Assembly: GCF_030824435.1 (NCBI RefSeq)
Contig: NZ_JAVBXS010000098.1
Span: forward strand, 1 to 55,613
Direction: 5' to 3'
DNA: 55,613 bases
Source: Rheinheimera sp.
Lineage (GTDB): Bacteria > Pseudomonadota > Gammaproteobacteria > Enterobacterales > Alteromonadaceae
The position numbers were made by a program, and so were the translations under genes. Below the pieces are notes generated by a model that worked only from the letters and a program-made list of their open reading frames with translations, was not told the DNA's origin and ran no database searches. Shown here piece by piece: positions 44,821 to 55,495 of this stretch (the first letter of the stretch is position 1; every line of letters begins with the position of its first letter).

Positions 44821-45723
44821 TTAAGCCACAGCCTGTGGTTGTGCTGCCGGTGAATAACGGCGCAACAGCTGATAAAAAGCCGTTAAAGCCGCACTTTGTT
44901 TATCGCGCTGATAAGCCAGATACATCTGACGGCTAAAACCCTGTTCGCTCAGCCTTTTAACAACAATCAGCCCCTGGCTGACAAAAGGTTCCGCCAGCCA
45001 ACCCGGCAGCACAGCAATGCCCTCGCCCGCCGCCACCAGTTGCAACATCTGACTGGCATGCGCCACTTGTCTGAGTTCACCGCTAAAAGCTGTTTTTTGT
45101 AAAAACAGCCGGAATAAATCCTGCCGCTCCGGTGGGATCGGATAAACCAGCAACTTTTCCCGTGCTAAATCTGCGGCTGTCACAAACGCAACTGCTGCCA
45201 GCGGATGTTCAGGCGCGATAAAAGCAAACAACTCCAGTTCAAATAACGGCAGATAACTCACTTGCTGCTCCAGCCGTCTGTCTGTGGTTAACACCAGATC
45301 CAACTCATCATGCAGCATAGCTTCTATCGCATGATGCTGAATATCAGTTTCAAATGTCAGCTGCACCTGTGGCCATTGCTGGCGAAAGGCTTTTAACGCC
45401 GGTAACAACCAATGGACACAGGCATGGCACTCCACAGTGAGCCGCAGTTGTTGCGCCGGTAACTGACCGCTTTTTAGCTGCTGCCAGGCGAGGTCAAGTT
45501 GCGGTAATACGGTGGTGGCGACATCCAGCAACAATTTGCCCTGGGCGCTGAACTGCACAGGTTGAGATTTCCGCACAAACAAACTGGCTCCCAGCATTTG
45601 CTCGGCATCTTTCAGTTGGTGTGACAAGGCCGACTGGGTAACAAAAAGCCGGCTGGCCGCGCCCTGTAAAGAGCCGGTTTGTTGTAATGCCAGTAAAGTG
45701 CGCAGCAGTTTGAGCTCAATCAT
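44821..45723 (-). CDS. metR: LysR-type regulator MetR
   Basis: The 300-residue protein has a LysR winged helix-turn-helix (residues 1-60: LKLLRTLLALQQTGSLQGAA) and a substrate-binding domain. The HACVHWLLPALKAF stretch near residue 95 and divergence from metE match MetR, which activates metE with homocysteine as coinducer. The 107-base gap to metE carries a near-consensus MetR half site (TGAA-N5-CTCA, 45726-45738) and the MetJ operator. Confidence 0.92.
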   Translation of the reverse strand: MIELKLLRTLLALQQTGSLQGAASRLFVTQSALSHQLKDAEQMLGASLFVRKSQPVQFSAQGKLLLDVATTVLPQLDLAWQQLKSGQLPAQQLRLTVECHACVHWLLPALKAFRQQWPQVQLTFETDIQHHAIEAMLHDELDLVLTTDRRLEQQVSYLPLFELELFAFIAPEHPLAAVAFVTAADLAREKLLVYPIPPERQDLFRLFLQKTAFSGELRQVAHASQMLQLVAAGEGIAVLPGWLAEPFVSQGLIVVKRLSEQGFSRQMYLAYQRDKQSAALTAFYQLLRRYSPAAQPQAVA

Positions 45724-45761
45724 AATGAATTTTTCTCACGTAACAGAGGCTAGTTATTCAG

Positions 45762-45791
45762 TTGTGGCACCACAGCATAACCGGCAATAAT
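45762..45791 (+). promoter_or_regulatory. Candidate metE promoter
   Basis: TTGTGG (45762-45767) and AATAAT (45786-45791) are separated by 18 bases and lie directly before the MetJ boxes. The -35 and -10 matches are moderate, so this is a by-eye proposal. Confidence 0.4.
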
Positions 45792-45815
45792 AGACATATC
45801 AACATCTAGACGTCC
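45792..45815 (+). promoter_or_regulatory. MetJ operator: three tandem 8-bp met boxes
   Basis: Three contiguous octamers, AGACATAT, CAACATCT and AGACGTCC, match the met box AGACGTCT at 6, 5 and 7 positions. MetJ binds tandem boxes cooperatively with SAM. They end 15 bases before the metE ATG and would overlap the transcription start, a repressing position. Confidence 0.75.
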
Positions 45816-45830
45816 AAATGAGGGAAAGAT

Positions 45831-48101
45831 ATGTCAACAACACACAGCCTTGGTTTTCCGCGTATCGGCAATAAACGCCAGTTAAAACGTGCTTTAGAGC
45901 AATATTGGCAAGGTGAAATTTCACAAGAACAACTACAAAACATTGGTGCTCAACTGCGTGCTGATCACTGGCAGTTGCAACAACAAGCCGGTATTGATTT
46001 AGTGCCGGTCGGCGATTTTGCTTATTACGACCATGTATTAAACACTTCGTTGTTATTTGGGGTAGTACCAAAACGTCATCAAACGGCAGATGGTCAGATT
46101 GATTTTGACTGCCAGTTCCGCATCGGCCGTGGCCGCGCGCCTACAGGCCCAGCCGCCGCTGCCAGCGATATGACCAAATGGTTTAATACCAACTATCACT
46201 ATCTGGTACCGGAATTTGACGCGCGGCAACAATTTAGCCTGACTGATTTAAGTTTGTTCAACCAAATCAACGAAGCAAAAGCCTTGGGGTTGAATTTTAA
46301 ACTGGTGTTGCCAGGCCCTGTCACTTACCTGCATTGTGGCAAAGTGGCTGAGGGCGTCGATAAACTCAACCTGCTGCCGGCTCTGCTGAAGGGTTATCAG
46401 CAACTGCTGGATGCCCTCAATGCCGCCGGCGTACAGTGGCTGCAACTGGATGAACCTGTGTTGGCACTGGAACTGTCTGCAGACTGGCTCAGTGCTATTC
46501 AGACCAGCTACCGCAGCTTGCAAAAAGGTCAGCTGAAACTGTTACTTACCAGCTATTTTGGTGATATTTCCGCTTATTTACCCCAGCTGGTTGATTTACC
46601 TTTTGACGGTATTCATCTGGACTTATGCGCCGAGCCAGTGGATTTAACCAAAGTTGCAGCGCTTATCCCCAGCCACTGGGTGTTGTCGGCCGGTATTATC
46701 AATGGCCGTAATATCTGGCGCGCCGACTTAAGCAAAGCTTACCAGGAGCTCAAACCGCTGTTTGCACAAAAAGGCGACAAACTCTGGCTTGGCACTTCCT
46801 GCTCTTTATTACATAGCCCTGTTGATTTAACCCTGGAAAAACAGCTTGAGCCCGAGATCCGAAGTTGGTTTGCTTTTGCCCGGCAAAAGTGCGAAGAGCT
46901 GAAGTTATTACAACAAGCTTTAAAAAGTGACGACACCAGCGCCATTGAACACTACAGCGCGCCTGTTAAAGCAAGGGCACACTCGACCTTGGTGCACAAG
47001 GCACAAGTGCAACAAGCTTGTGCCAAAGCAAAAACCGAAAAATCGGATCGCAGCCTGCCTTTTGCCAGCCGTATCAATATTCAGCAACTGAAACTGCAAC
47101 TGCCGCTGTTGCCAACCACTACTATTGGCTCATTTCCACAAACACCGGATATCCGCAAATTAAGAGTGGATTTAAAAGCCGGCCGTATCAACGAGCAGCA
47201 GTATCAGCAGCACATCCAACAGCAGATTGCAAAAGCTGTACAACTGCAGGAGGAGTTAGGTCTGGATGTGTTGGTGCATGGTGAAGCAGAGCGCAATGAC
47301 ATGGTGGAGTATTTTGGCGAGCAGCTGCAGGGTTATGTCTTTACCCAGTTTGGCTGGGTGCAAAGTTATGGCAGCCGTTGTGTCAAACCACCAGTTATTG
47401 TTGGTGATATCAGCAGGCCGAAGGATATGACAGTCCGGTGGACAGCTTATGCTCAGTCGCTGACCAAAAAACCAATGAAAGGTATGCTGACAGGCCCTGT
47501 TACTATGCTGGCATGGTCTTTCCCAAGGGAAGATTTAAGCCGTGCTGATATCGCGTTGCAGCTGAGTCTGGCACTGGCAGATGAAGTCAAAGCGCTGGAG
47601 CAAGCCGGTATTCAGATTATTCAGATTGATGAACCGGCATTTCGTGAAGGTTTACCGCTCAAACGCAGCCAGTGGCAGCAATACCTCAACTGGGCAGTGG
47701 ACACCTTTAAAAGGTGCAGTACCCATATCAATAGCAGCACACAAATTCATACCCATATGTGTTATTCGGAGTTTAACGACATTATCGGTGCTATTGCCGC
47801 TATGGACGCTGATGTGATCACCATCGAAACCTCACGTTCTAATATGGAGTTATTGCAGGCTTTTGAAGATTTTGCTTATCCCAACCAGATTGGCCCCGGC
47901 GTGTATGACATTCATTCCCCCAATGTGCCGGATCTTGACTGGATCAAACAGCTCATTCATAAAGCGGCCGGCAAGCTGCCGGTACAACAACTCTGGGTGA
48001 ATCCGGATTGTGGTTTAAAAACCCGTGGCTGGCCTGAAACTGAAGCAGCACTCAAACATATGGTGCAGGCTTGCAGAGAACTACGGCAGGAGCTGGCGTG
48101 A
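45831..48101 (+). CDS. metE: Cobalamin-independent methionine synthase
   Basis: MetE transfers a methyl group from methyltetrahydropteroyl-triglutamate to homocysteine. The 756-residue protein (E. coli 753) has both TIM-barrel halves: N-terminal LGFPRIGNKRQLKRALE and a C-terminal half from about residue 430 (PTTTIGSFPQT). The zinc ligands are visible in HTHMCYSEF (His, Cys), HGEAERNDMVEYFGEQL and the late VNPDCGLKTRGW. GAGGGA precedes the ATG. Control is probably by MetR and MetJ. Confidence 0.97.
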   Translation: MSTTHSLGFPRIGNKRQLKRALEQYWQGEISQEQLQNIGAQLRADHWQLQQQAGIDLVPVGDFAYYDHVLNTSLLFGVVPKRHQTADGQIDFDCQFRIGRGRAPTGPAAAASDMTKWFNTNYHYLVPEFDARQQFSLTDLSLFNQINEAKALGLNFKLVLPGPVTYLHCGKVAEGVDKLNLLPALLKGYQQLLDALNAAGVQWLQLDEPVLALELSADWLSAIQTSYRSLQKGQLKLLLTSYFGDISAYLPQLVDLPFDGIHLDLCAEPVDLTKVAALIPSHWVLSAGIINGRNIWRADLSKAYQELKPLFAQKGDKLWLGTSCSLLHSPVDLTLEKQLEPEIRSWFAFARQKCEELKLLQQALKSDDTSAIEHYSAPVKARAHSTLVHKAQVQQACAKAKTEKSDRSLPFASRINIQQLKLQLPLLPTTTIGSFPQTPDIRKLRVDLKAGRINEQQYQQHIQQQIAKAVQLQEELGLDVLVHGEAERNDMVEYFGEQLQGYVFTQFGWVQSYGSRCVKPPVIVGDISRPKDMTVRWTAYAQSLTKKPMKGMLTGPVTMLAWSFPREDLSRADIALQLSLALADEVKALEQAGIQIIQIDEPAFREGLPLKRSQWQQYLNWAVDTFKRCSTHINSSTQIHTHMCYSEFNDIIGAIAAMDADVITIETSRSNMELLQAFEDFAYPNQIGPGVYDIHSPNVPDLDWIKQLIHKAAGKLPVQQLWVNPDCGLKTRGWPETEAALKHMVQACRELRQELA

Positions 48102-48248
48102 CTAAATAATATTTATCAACAATAAGTTAAGCCATCAACTCCGGATGAAACCCAGAAATAGTGCGGGTCTGCTGCCGGGTTGTATAAAAGCCATTGCTCA
48201 GGCCTGATTTAATAAAAGCGGATGACCACAAAGGCAGAGCAAGCCAAT

Positions 48249-48278
48249 AAAAAAAGACCACAACAGTGGTCTTTTTTT
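48249..48278. terminator. Bidirectional terminator between metE and cysB
   Basis: Seven A residues plus GACCAC pair with GTGGTC plus seven T residues around an AACA loop. It serves the convergent metE and cysB genes. Confidence 0.9.
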
Positions 48279-48296
48279 ATCAGTTCAATTCCGGCA

Positions 48297-49277
<981 letters not shown>

Positions 49278-49448
49278 TCAGGCTTCCGTTATTGACATAT
49301 GATTAGCCATATGCGCGGATGATGTGATTATTCCAGCCAATTCAAAATTTGGCGTTTAGTATAACCAATAGTAGCTAAAAACCTGCCTAAGCAGTAGTTC
49401 TTTTTACTGACATTGGTTGAGTGACAGCGGTAAAGGAACTGAAATATC

Positions 49449-50135
49449 GTGGAACAGCCGGAAATTGATTTTGCCACTGTACTGGCCTCTGCCGTACACG
49501 ACATGAAAAACTCATTATGTATGCTGATCCAGTCAATGGATTTGTTGCAGCAGGATTTAGCCCCCCATTCAGAAACCGCCAGTCAGGAACTGGCCCGCAT
49601 TCATTATGAAGCGTCCAGACTGAACAGCAATCTGATGCAGCTGTTGTCGTTATACCGCATCGAAAAAGAACAACTGCCTTTACATCTGGACGAATATTTT
49701 GTTGAAGATTTACTGGATGAAGTACTGATCAAAAACGAGATGTACAGTCAGCAAAAACAGATTGCAGTTCAACTCGACTGTGCGGCTGATCTCTGTTGGT
49801 TTTTTGACAATGATTTGGTCGGAAATCTGATTAATGATATGTTCGTCAACGCCTTACGTTATAGCACCACCCAGTTATTGCTCAAAGCCAGCATCATTGA
49901 TGACTATCTTTGTATTGAATTGCATGACGACGGTGAAGGTTTTCCACAGTTTATGCTGGAAAACAGCGACAATAGTATGATGCATTTTAATTTAACAGCC
50001 GGACGCACAGGTTTAGGCTTGTTTTTTGCACACTTAATTGCCAAAGCACACCGCAATCAGGGTCGGGTTGGTCGTATTGAGTTATCAAACGGTGGCCAAT
50101 TTGGTGGCGGCGTCTTTAGGTTGTATCTGCCCTGA
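49449..50135 (+). CDS. Histidine kinase core without a sensor domain
   Basis: The 228-residue protein is only a transmitter: a HisKA-like dimerisation segment with H17 in SAVHDMKNSL, an N box LINDMFVNALRYS, the G1 box HDDGEGFP and the G2 box GRTGLGLFFA. No transmembrane segment, PAS or GAF domain is present, so input must come from a partner protein. It starts with GTG, preceded by AAGGA eleven bases upstream. No response regulator gene adjoins it; a receiver-TPR protein lies at 46-1683. Confidence 0.88.
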   Translation: MEQPEIDFATVLASAVHDMKNSLCMLIQSMDLLQQDLAPHSETASQELARIHYEASRLNSNLMQLLSLYRIEKEQLPLHLDEYFVEDLLDEVLIKNEMYSQQKQIAVQLDCAADLCWFFDNDLVGNLINDMFVNALRYSTTQLLLKASIIDDYLCIELHDDGEGFPQFMLENSDNSMMHFNLTAGRTGLGLFFAHLIAKAHRNQGRVGRIELSNGGQFGGGVFRLYLP

Positions 50136-50208
50136 CGGGCGGCAGAAGATTGGTAATTTTGCCAATTTCTGTTTAAGATGCAGGTGGTAAACCAAGTCAG
50201 AGGTTCAG

Positions 50209-50973
50209 ATGGTTTTGACCATGATCATTGTTCTGGTAATAGCATTAGTGGTTTTTGCTGTTATTTCGAACGCAATACAACAACACAAAGAACGGTTAGC
50301 CACGTTAAAACGGGCTGAGTTCTCTAAGTTGCGTGGCATGCTGGAAGATACCGAAGAAATTCTGCTGAATGCCGCCAATGTGCCTCTTACCCCACCTATT
50401 TCGCAAATGCTGCTTAAACGTATTGCTTATACCCTCAAAGCTATGGTTGAGCTGGAACCCGGCTCGCGCGATTTAAAAAGCCGGCTGGCCGACACCGAAA
50501 AAAAGCTGGAAGATATGGGAAGTCACACTCAGGCTCTCAACGAACACATCACCTTGCCTGATAACGACAAACAAATTATTGGCATGATCCAGGGCATTAA
50601 AAAACTCAGAACCATTCTGCGGGCAGAACATGCCCGCGGCAATATTGATACCCAGATTGTAGTGCAGGAAGACAGAAGACTGGAAAACCTGCAACTGCGT
50701 ATTAATGTTGAAAGTCAGATCAAAAGAGGCAACCAGGCCCGTAGCAGCGATATGTTAGGTTCTGCCCGGCAGTGTTATGAAAAAGCCCTTATTACCCTGT
50801 CCAATGCCAGCCATGTGGACGAATATGTCACCTCACGCCGTAACGAAATGACGTCATTGTTAGCAGAAATTGCCGAAGAGCTAAAAGAAGGCAATTTACG
50901 GGACCGGCAAAAACGTGCCGAAGCGGAAAATAACGACCTGGACGTGTTATTTGCCCCTAAACGCAAGTGGTAA
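50209..50973 (+). CDS. Membrane-anchored coiled-coil protein of unknown function
   Basis: I do not recognise a named family. The 254-residue product has one N-terminal membrane segment (about residues 3-20) and then a long charged, largely helical cytoplasmic region with coiled-coil character. It may contain a TPR-like helix pair near residues 180-200 (SARQCYEKALITLSN). AGAGG lies six bases before the ATG; a second ATG four codons on is possible. It stands between the kinase gene and convergent topA. Confidence 0.75.
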   Translation: MVLTMIIVLVIALVVFAVISNAIQQHKERLATLKRAEFSKLRGMLEDTEEILLNAANVPLTPPISQMLLKRIAYTLKAMVELEPGSRDLKSRLADTEKKLEDMGSHTQALNEHITLPDNDKQIIGMIQGIKKLRTILRAEHARGNIDTQIVVQEDRRLENLQLRINVESQIKRGNQARSSDMLGSARQCYEKALITLSNASHVDEYVTSRRNEMTSLLAEIAEELKEGNLRDRQKRAEAENNDLDVLFAPKRKW

Positions 50974-51206
50974 CTTGCGGCCGCTTAAGTCTGACGTTTG
51001 ATGCGAAATTAACTTAACCGCAGCAGTATCCATCCCCCTTTTATCTCCTTTATCGTTTTATTACTTTCGCTTTAGTTATCGGGCAAAATCAAATTTTTGC
51101 AGCAGCTTGTGACGTCAACAGCAACTTATTAATAAAACCAGCATTTGCACTGAACAATAAAACGCATCTTAAATCAGCCTGACATCAACAGCTTTGTAAA
51201 AACAAC

Positions 51207-51230
51207 AAAGGCCACTACTGTGGCCTTTTT
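51207..51230. terminator. Bidirectional terminator after topA
   Basis: AAAGGCCAC and GTGGCCTTT form a 9-bp stem around a TACT loop, flanked by A and T runs. It lies 19 bases beyond the topA stop on the minus strand. Confidence 0.85.
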
Positions 51231-51248
51231 AGCTGATGGAACCAAAGC

Positions 51249-53846
51249 TTAAGCTTCTGCTTTGCTCTCTTGCCATTTACCGTCTTTAAACCATAAAGAC
51301 CAGCCGGTTGCTTTGCCGTCTTTTTCCGACATCACATATTGCTGTTTGGTTTTACGGCTCCAGCGCACTATGGTTGGATTGCCGGCCGGATCCTGAGCCG
51401 GCGCTGCGGTCAGATATAAAAACTTCGGCACTAACCTGTCTTTAAATCTTTGCAGTTCAGCCACCAAAGGTGCTCTGGTTTCGCGGGAGCGTGGGAAAGT
51501 GGACGCAGCCAAAAACAAACCTGCAGCACCATCACGCAATACAAAATAAGCGTCTGACTTTTCACAGGCCAGCTCCGGTAAATGAACCGGATCTTCTTTT
51601 GGCGGTGCTGCTTCACCGTTCTTTAACAGTTTGCGGGTGTTTTTACAGTCGCTATTGGTGCAGCCAAAATACTTACCAAAACGGCCGGATTTTAACTGCA
51701 TGTCAGAGCCGCATTTTTCACATTCTATCAGCGGGCCGTCATAACCTTTAATTTTAAAGGCGCCACTCTCCACCAGATAACCATCACAACCCGGGTTATT
51801 ACCACAGACATACAACTTACGTTGTTCGTCCAGCAGGTACGAGTCCATCGCGGTGCCACATTTGGCACAACGTTTTTTGTGACGCAGCACTTCGGTTTCA
51901 AGTTCGTCTTCGTCGGCCACCAACACAGCTTCATCACCTGGTGTCAGGTTCATGGTGGTGGTGCAACGCTCTTTCGGTGGCAGGTTATAACCGGAACAGC
52001 CTAAAAACACACCAGTGCTGGCGGTACGGATACCCATTTTGCGGCCACAACTTGGGCAGTCAATATCAGTTAATACAAACTGATTGGTGCGCATACCACC
52101 TTGTTCTACATCCGCTTCTGCTGTTTTCAGCTTGCTTGAGAAGTCGCCGTAAAATTGATCCAGCACTTTTTGCCAGGCCAGTTCACCGTGCGCTATGTCA
52201 TCAAGTTTTAATTCCATATTGGCGGTAAAATCGTAATTCATCAGATCGCTGAAGTTTTCCACTAAGCGGTCTGTGACAATTTCACCCATTTTTTCGGCGT
52301 AAAATCTTTTGTTTTCGACCTTCACATAACCACGTTCCTGGATAGTCGAAATAATGGCAGCATAAGTGGAAGGACGGCCAATACCGCGTTTTTCCAGTTC
52401 TTTGACCAGGCTGGCTTCACTGTAACGTGCCGCTGGTTTGGTAAAGTGCTGGGCTGGCAATAACTGCTCTAGCTGCAGCGTTTCGCCGACTTTTAAATCC
52501 GGTAATTCTTTTTCTTCTTCGTCTTTGCGTTTTTGTGCTGGTTGCACTCTGGTCCAACCGTCAAAACGTAACACCCGGCCTTTGGCTTTGAGCTCAAAGT
52601 CACCGGCCTGCACGGTAATATTGGTGACATCGTACAGCGCATTTGGCATCTGGCAGGCAACAAACTGGCGCCAAATCAGCTCATACAGCTTCTTGGCGTC
52701 TGCTTCCATATCACCCAACATACTGGCCTGAATATTCACATCAGAAGGACGTATGGCTTCGTGTGCTTCCTGCGCATTGGCTTTGCTGCCGTAACTTAAT
52801 GGCTCTGCTGGCAGATACTTTTTACCAAACTGCTGTTCAATAAAATCTCGAACTGCGCCTACCGCTTCTGTCGACAGATTGGTCGAGTCGGTACGCATAT
52901 AAGTGATATAACCGGCTTCATACAAACGCTGCGCCAGCATCATGGTTTTTTTCACGCCATAACCCATGCGGGTACTGGCGGCTTGTTGCAGTGTAGAGGT
53001 AATAAATGGCGCCTGAGGTTTGCTGCTGGACGGTTTATCTTCGCGTTCAGTCACCTGATAACTGGCGCGCTGCAACAGCGCAACAGCGGCATCGGTCTGC
53101 GTTTTATTGTCAGGTCTGAAGGCTTTACCGTTTTGGCGTACCACTTCCAGTTTTAACGCTGCTTTTGCCGCTGAAATGGTTTCAGCATCTACTGTCCAGT
53201 ATTCTTCCGGCACAAAAGCTTTAATTTCGCGTTCACGTTCAACCACTAACCGCACTGCAACAGATTGCACCCGGCCAGCAGATAAACCACGGGCGACTTT
53301 TTTCCATAACAGCGGGGAGACCATAAAACCAACAACACGGTCTAAAAAGCGGCGGGCTTGCTGGGCGTTTACCCGGTCGACATTCACCTGACCAGGTTCT
53401 ACAAAGGCATTTTTAATGGCATTTTGGGTGATTTCGTTAAATACCACCCGTTTAAATTTCTGTTCTTCACCGCCGATGATCTGTTGCAAATGCCATGCAA
53501 TAGCTTCTCCTTCGCGGTCTAAGTCCGTTGCCAGATAAACTGTGTCAGCTTTTTCAGCTAAAGCTTTGAGTTCTTTAACAACTTTCTCTTTACCTGGCAG
53601 AATTTCGTAACGCGCTTTCCAGCCGTTTTCCGGATCTATGCCCATGCGGTCGACCAGCGCCAGATATTCTTTCTGCGCTTTTTCCAGTTTTACGTCTTTT
53701 TTGCTTTTTTCTTTGTCTTTATTGCTGCTGGTTGGCAAGTCGCGGATATGTCCCACGCTACTTTTTACAATAAAATCATTACCTAAATATTTATTAATTG
53801 TTTTAGCTTTTGCCGGTGATTCGACTATTACCAGTGATTTCGCCAT
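51249..53846 (-). CDS. topA: DNA topoisomerase I
   Basis: TopA relaxes negative supercoils. The 865-residue length equals E. coli TopA. The Toprim domain ([35 protein letters not shown]), the active-site tyrosine in [14 protein letters not shown], and the C-terminal zinc-ribbon repeats with [19 protein letters not shown] and CEKCGSDM are present. It is divergent from astB, 229 bases apart. Confidence 0.98.
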   Translation of the reverse strand: MAKSLVIVESPAKAKTINKYLGNDFIVKSSVGHIRDLPTSSNKDKEKSKKDVKLEKAQKEYLALVDRMGIDPENGWKARYEILPGKEKVVKELKALAEKADTVYLATDLDREGEAIAWHLQQIIGGEEQKFKRVVFNEITQNAIKNAFVEPGQVNVDRVNAQQARRFLDRVVGFMVSPLLWKKVARGLSAGRVQSVAVRLVVEREREIKAFVPEEYWTVDAETISAAKAALKLEVVRQNGKAFRPDNKTQTDAAVALLQRASYQVTEREDKPSSSKPQAPFITSTLQQAASTRMGYGVKKTMMLAQRLYEAGYITYMRTDSTNLSTEAVGAVRDFIEQQFGKKYLPAEPLSYGSKANAQEAHEAIRPSDVNIQASMLGDMEADAKKLYELIWRQFVACQMPNALYDVTNITVQAGDFELKAKGRVLRFDGWTRVQPAQKRKDEEEKELPDLKVGETLQLEQLLPAQHFTKPAARYSEASLVKELEKRGIGRPSTYAAIISTIQERGYVKVENKRFYAEKMGEIVTDRLVENFSDLMNYDFTANMELKLDDIAHGELAWQKVLDQFYGDFSSKLKTAEADVEQGGMRTNQFVLTDIDCPSCGRKMGIRTASTGVFLGCSGYNLPPKERCTTTMNLTPGDEAVLVADEDELETEVLRHKKRCAKCGTAMDSYLLDEQRKLYVCGNNPGCDGYLVESGAFKIKGYDGPLIECEKCGSDMQLKSGRFGKYFGCTNSDCKNTRKLLKNGEAAPPKEDPVHLPELACEKSDAYFVLRDGAAGLFLAASTFPRSRETRAPLVAELQRFKDRLVPKFLYLTAAPAQDPAGNPTIVRWSRKTKQQYVMSEKDGKATGWSLWFKDGKWQESKAEA

Positions 53847-53952
53847 CGTTGTTCCGAGATCCCTAAACTTTGGTGGGCATTCTACATGTCTTTTTAACGT
53901 ATATCCGCAAACTCAAGTTGTGACAAGTGAATAAACTCATTATTATTCGGTT

Positions 53953-53997
53953 GACCCTGTCTTTACAGGGTCATTCTGCCGGTTAAATCAGCAGAAT
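53953..53997. promoter_or_regulatory. Two adjacent hairpins upstream of astB
   Basis: GACCCTGT/ACAGGGTC (53953-53960 and 53965-53972) is a perfect 8-bp stem. It is immediately followed by ATTCTGC/GCAGAAT (53973-53979 and 53991-53997). They lie in the topA-astB divergent gap, 79 bases before astB, without T-tracts. A leader or protein-binding role is possible, but neither is shown. Confidence 0.45.
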
Positions 53998-54075
53998 ATA
54001 AAATGAAGCAATCCAATAACGGCCGCAAAAACAATAAAAACAGTGCCCCTTCCCAACTGAAGGAATAAAGCAAAA

Positions 54076-55416
54076 ATGAAGTACTTTGAAGCAAACTTTG
54101 ATGGCTTAGTTGGGCCAACGCATAACTATGCCGGTTTATCTGTCGGCAACGTTGCGTCACTTAACAACGCCAAAAATACCTCTAGTCCAAAACAAGCTGC
54201 ATTGCAGGGCTTGCAAAAAATGAAAGCGCTGGCCGATTTAGGCATGGTGCAAGGTGTGTTAGCACCACAAGAACGTCCCGACGTTTATACATTACGCCGG
54301 CTCGGTTTTAGTGGTACTGACGCAGAAGTGATTGCCAAAGCAGCAAAACAGGCGCCCTCTGTGTTCAGAGCTGTCTGTTCAGCGTCCAGCATGTGGACAG
54401 CCAACGCAGCGACCATTTCACCCAGCAAAGACACAAAAGACGGCAAAATTCATTTTACCCCGGCCAATCTGACCAATAAGTTTCACCGTTCGTTAGAGCC
54501 TGAAACCACGGGCCGGATTTTAAAAGCCATGTTTAATAATGAGCGCCATTTTAGTCATCACCAGCATCTGCCGGACAATGACCACTTTGGTGATGAAGGC
54601 GCCGCCAACCACACCCGTTTATGCAGTGAATATGGCGAAACAGGTGTAGAACTGTTTGTGTTTGGCCGTTACGCCTTTGATTACAACAAACCAGCGCCAC
54701 GTAACTTCCCTGCCCGTCATACTTTTGAAGCTTGTGAAGCTGTAGCCCGTTTACATGGTTTGTCGGATGACAAAGTGGTGTATATCCAGCAAAGCCCTGA
54801 AGTGATTGATCAGGGTGTGTTTCACAACGATGTGATAGCGGTAGGTAACCAAAATGTGTTGTTTTACCATCAACAGGCTTTTGTCGACAGCACACAGAAA
54901 CTGGATGAAGTAAAACGCAAATTTGGTGATAAGTCAGAGTTACATTTGATTGAAGTACTGGACCATGAAGTGACAGTACAACAAGCCATTCAGACTTATT
55001 TGTTTAACACTCAGGTCATTACCCTGCCGTCCGGCGAAATGGCCATTATTGCCCCGACAGAATGTCGCGACCATCCGCAGGTTGCTGCTTATTTAGAACA
55101 GCTGACCGGCCGTGGCACGCCTATCCGTCAGGTGCATTATTATGATGTAAAACAAAGTATGAGAAACGGCGGTGGCCCTGCTTGTCTGCGTTTACGTGTT
55201 GCCATGAGCGAAGCGGAAAAACAGGCGGTGAATCCAAATGTGCTGCTGGATGACAACTTGTTTGCCCGGTTAAATCAGTGGGTGAACAGCCATTATCGTG
55301 ATCAGATTTCAGAAGCAGATTTGGCAGATCCATTGTTGTTGAATGAAAGCCGCGCTGCACTTGATGAACTGACTAAAATTCTGCAACTGGGTTCGGTCTA
55401 TCAGTTCCAGCGTTAA
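54076..55416 (+). CDS. astB: N-succinylarginine dihydrolase
   Basis: AstB removes two ammonia molecules and CO2 from succinylarginine in the AST arginine-catabolic pathway. The 446 residues (E. coli 447) include [26 protein letters not shown] with the catalytic Glu, [13 protein letters not shown] with the His, and [11 protein letters not shown] with the Cys. AAGGA lies upstream of the ATG. The other ast genes (astC, astA, astD, astE) are not in the window; an IS element begins just after its terminator. Confidence 0.97.
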   Translation: MKYFEANFDGLVGPTHNYAGLSVGNVASLNNAKNTSSPKQAALQGLQKMKALADLGMVQGVLAPQERPDVYTLRRLGFSGTDAEVIAKAAKQAPSVFRAVCSASSMWTANAATISPSKDTKDGKIHFTPANLTNKFHRSLEPETTGRILKAMFNNERHFSHHQHLPDNDHFGDEGAANHTRLCSEYGETGVELFVFGRYAFDYNKPAPRNFPARHTFEACEAVARLHGLSDDKVVYIQQSPEVIDQGVFHNDVIAVGNQNVLFYHQQAFVDSTQKLDEVKRKFGDKSELHLIEVLDHEVTVQQAIQTYLFNTQVITLPSGEMAIIAPTECRDHPQVAAYLEQLTGRGTPIRQVHYYDVKQSMRNGGGPACLRLRVAMSEAEKQAVNPNVLLDDNLFARLNQWVNSHYRDQISEADLADPLLLNESRAALDELTKILQLGSVYQFQR

Positions 55417-55461
55417 GTTCACTTTGCCATGGCGCTTTAAGCCTGGTGTTTCATAAAAAGT

Positions 55462-55487
55462 AAAAGGCTACCTGGGTAGCCTTTTTT
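55462..55487 (+). terminator. Terminator of astB
   Basis: AAAAGGCTAC and GTAGCCTTTT form a 10-bp stem with a CTGG loop, followed by more T residues. Confidence 0.88.
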
Positions 55488-55495
55488 ATTAACTT

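Noticed and set aside
53958-53967. CTGT...ACAG motif resembling a LexA box near astB/topA
   Set aside because: Only four bases separate the half sites, whereas the gammaproteobacterial SOS box needs eight; it is the loop region of a hairpin.
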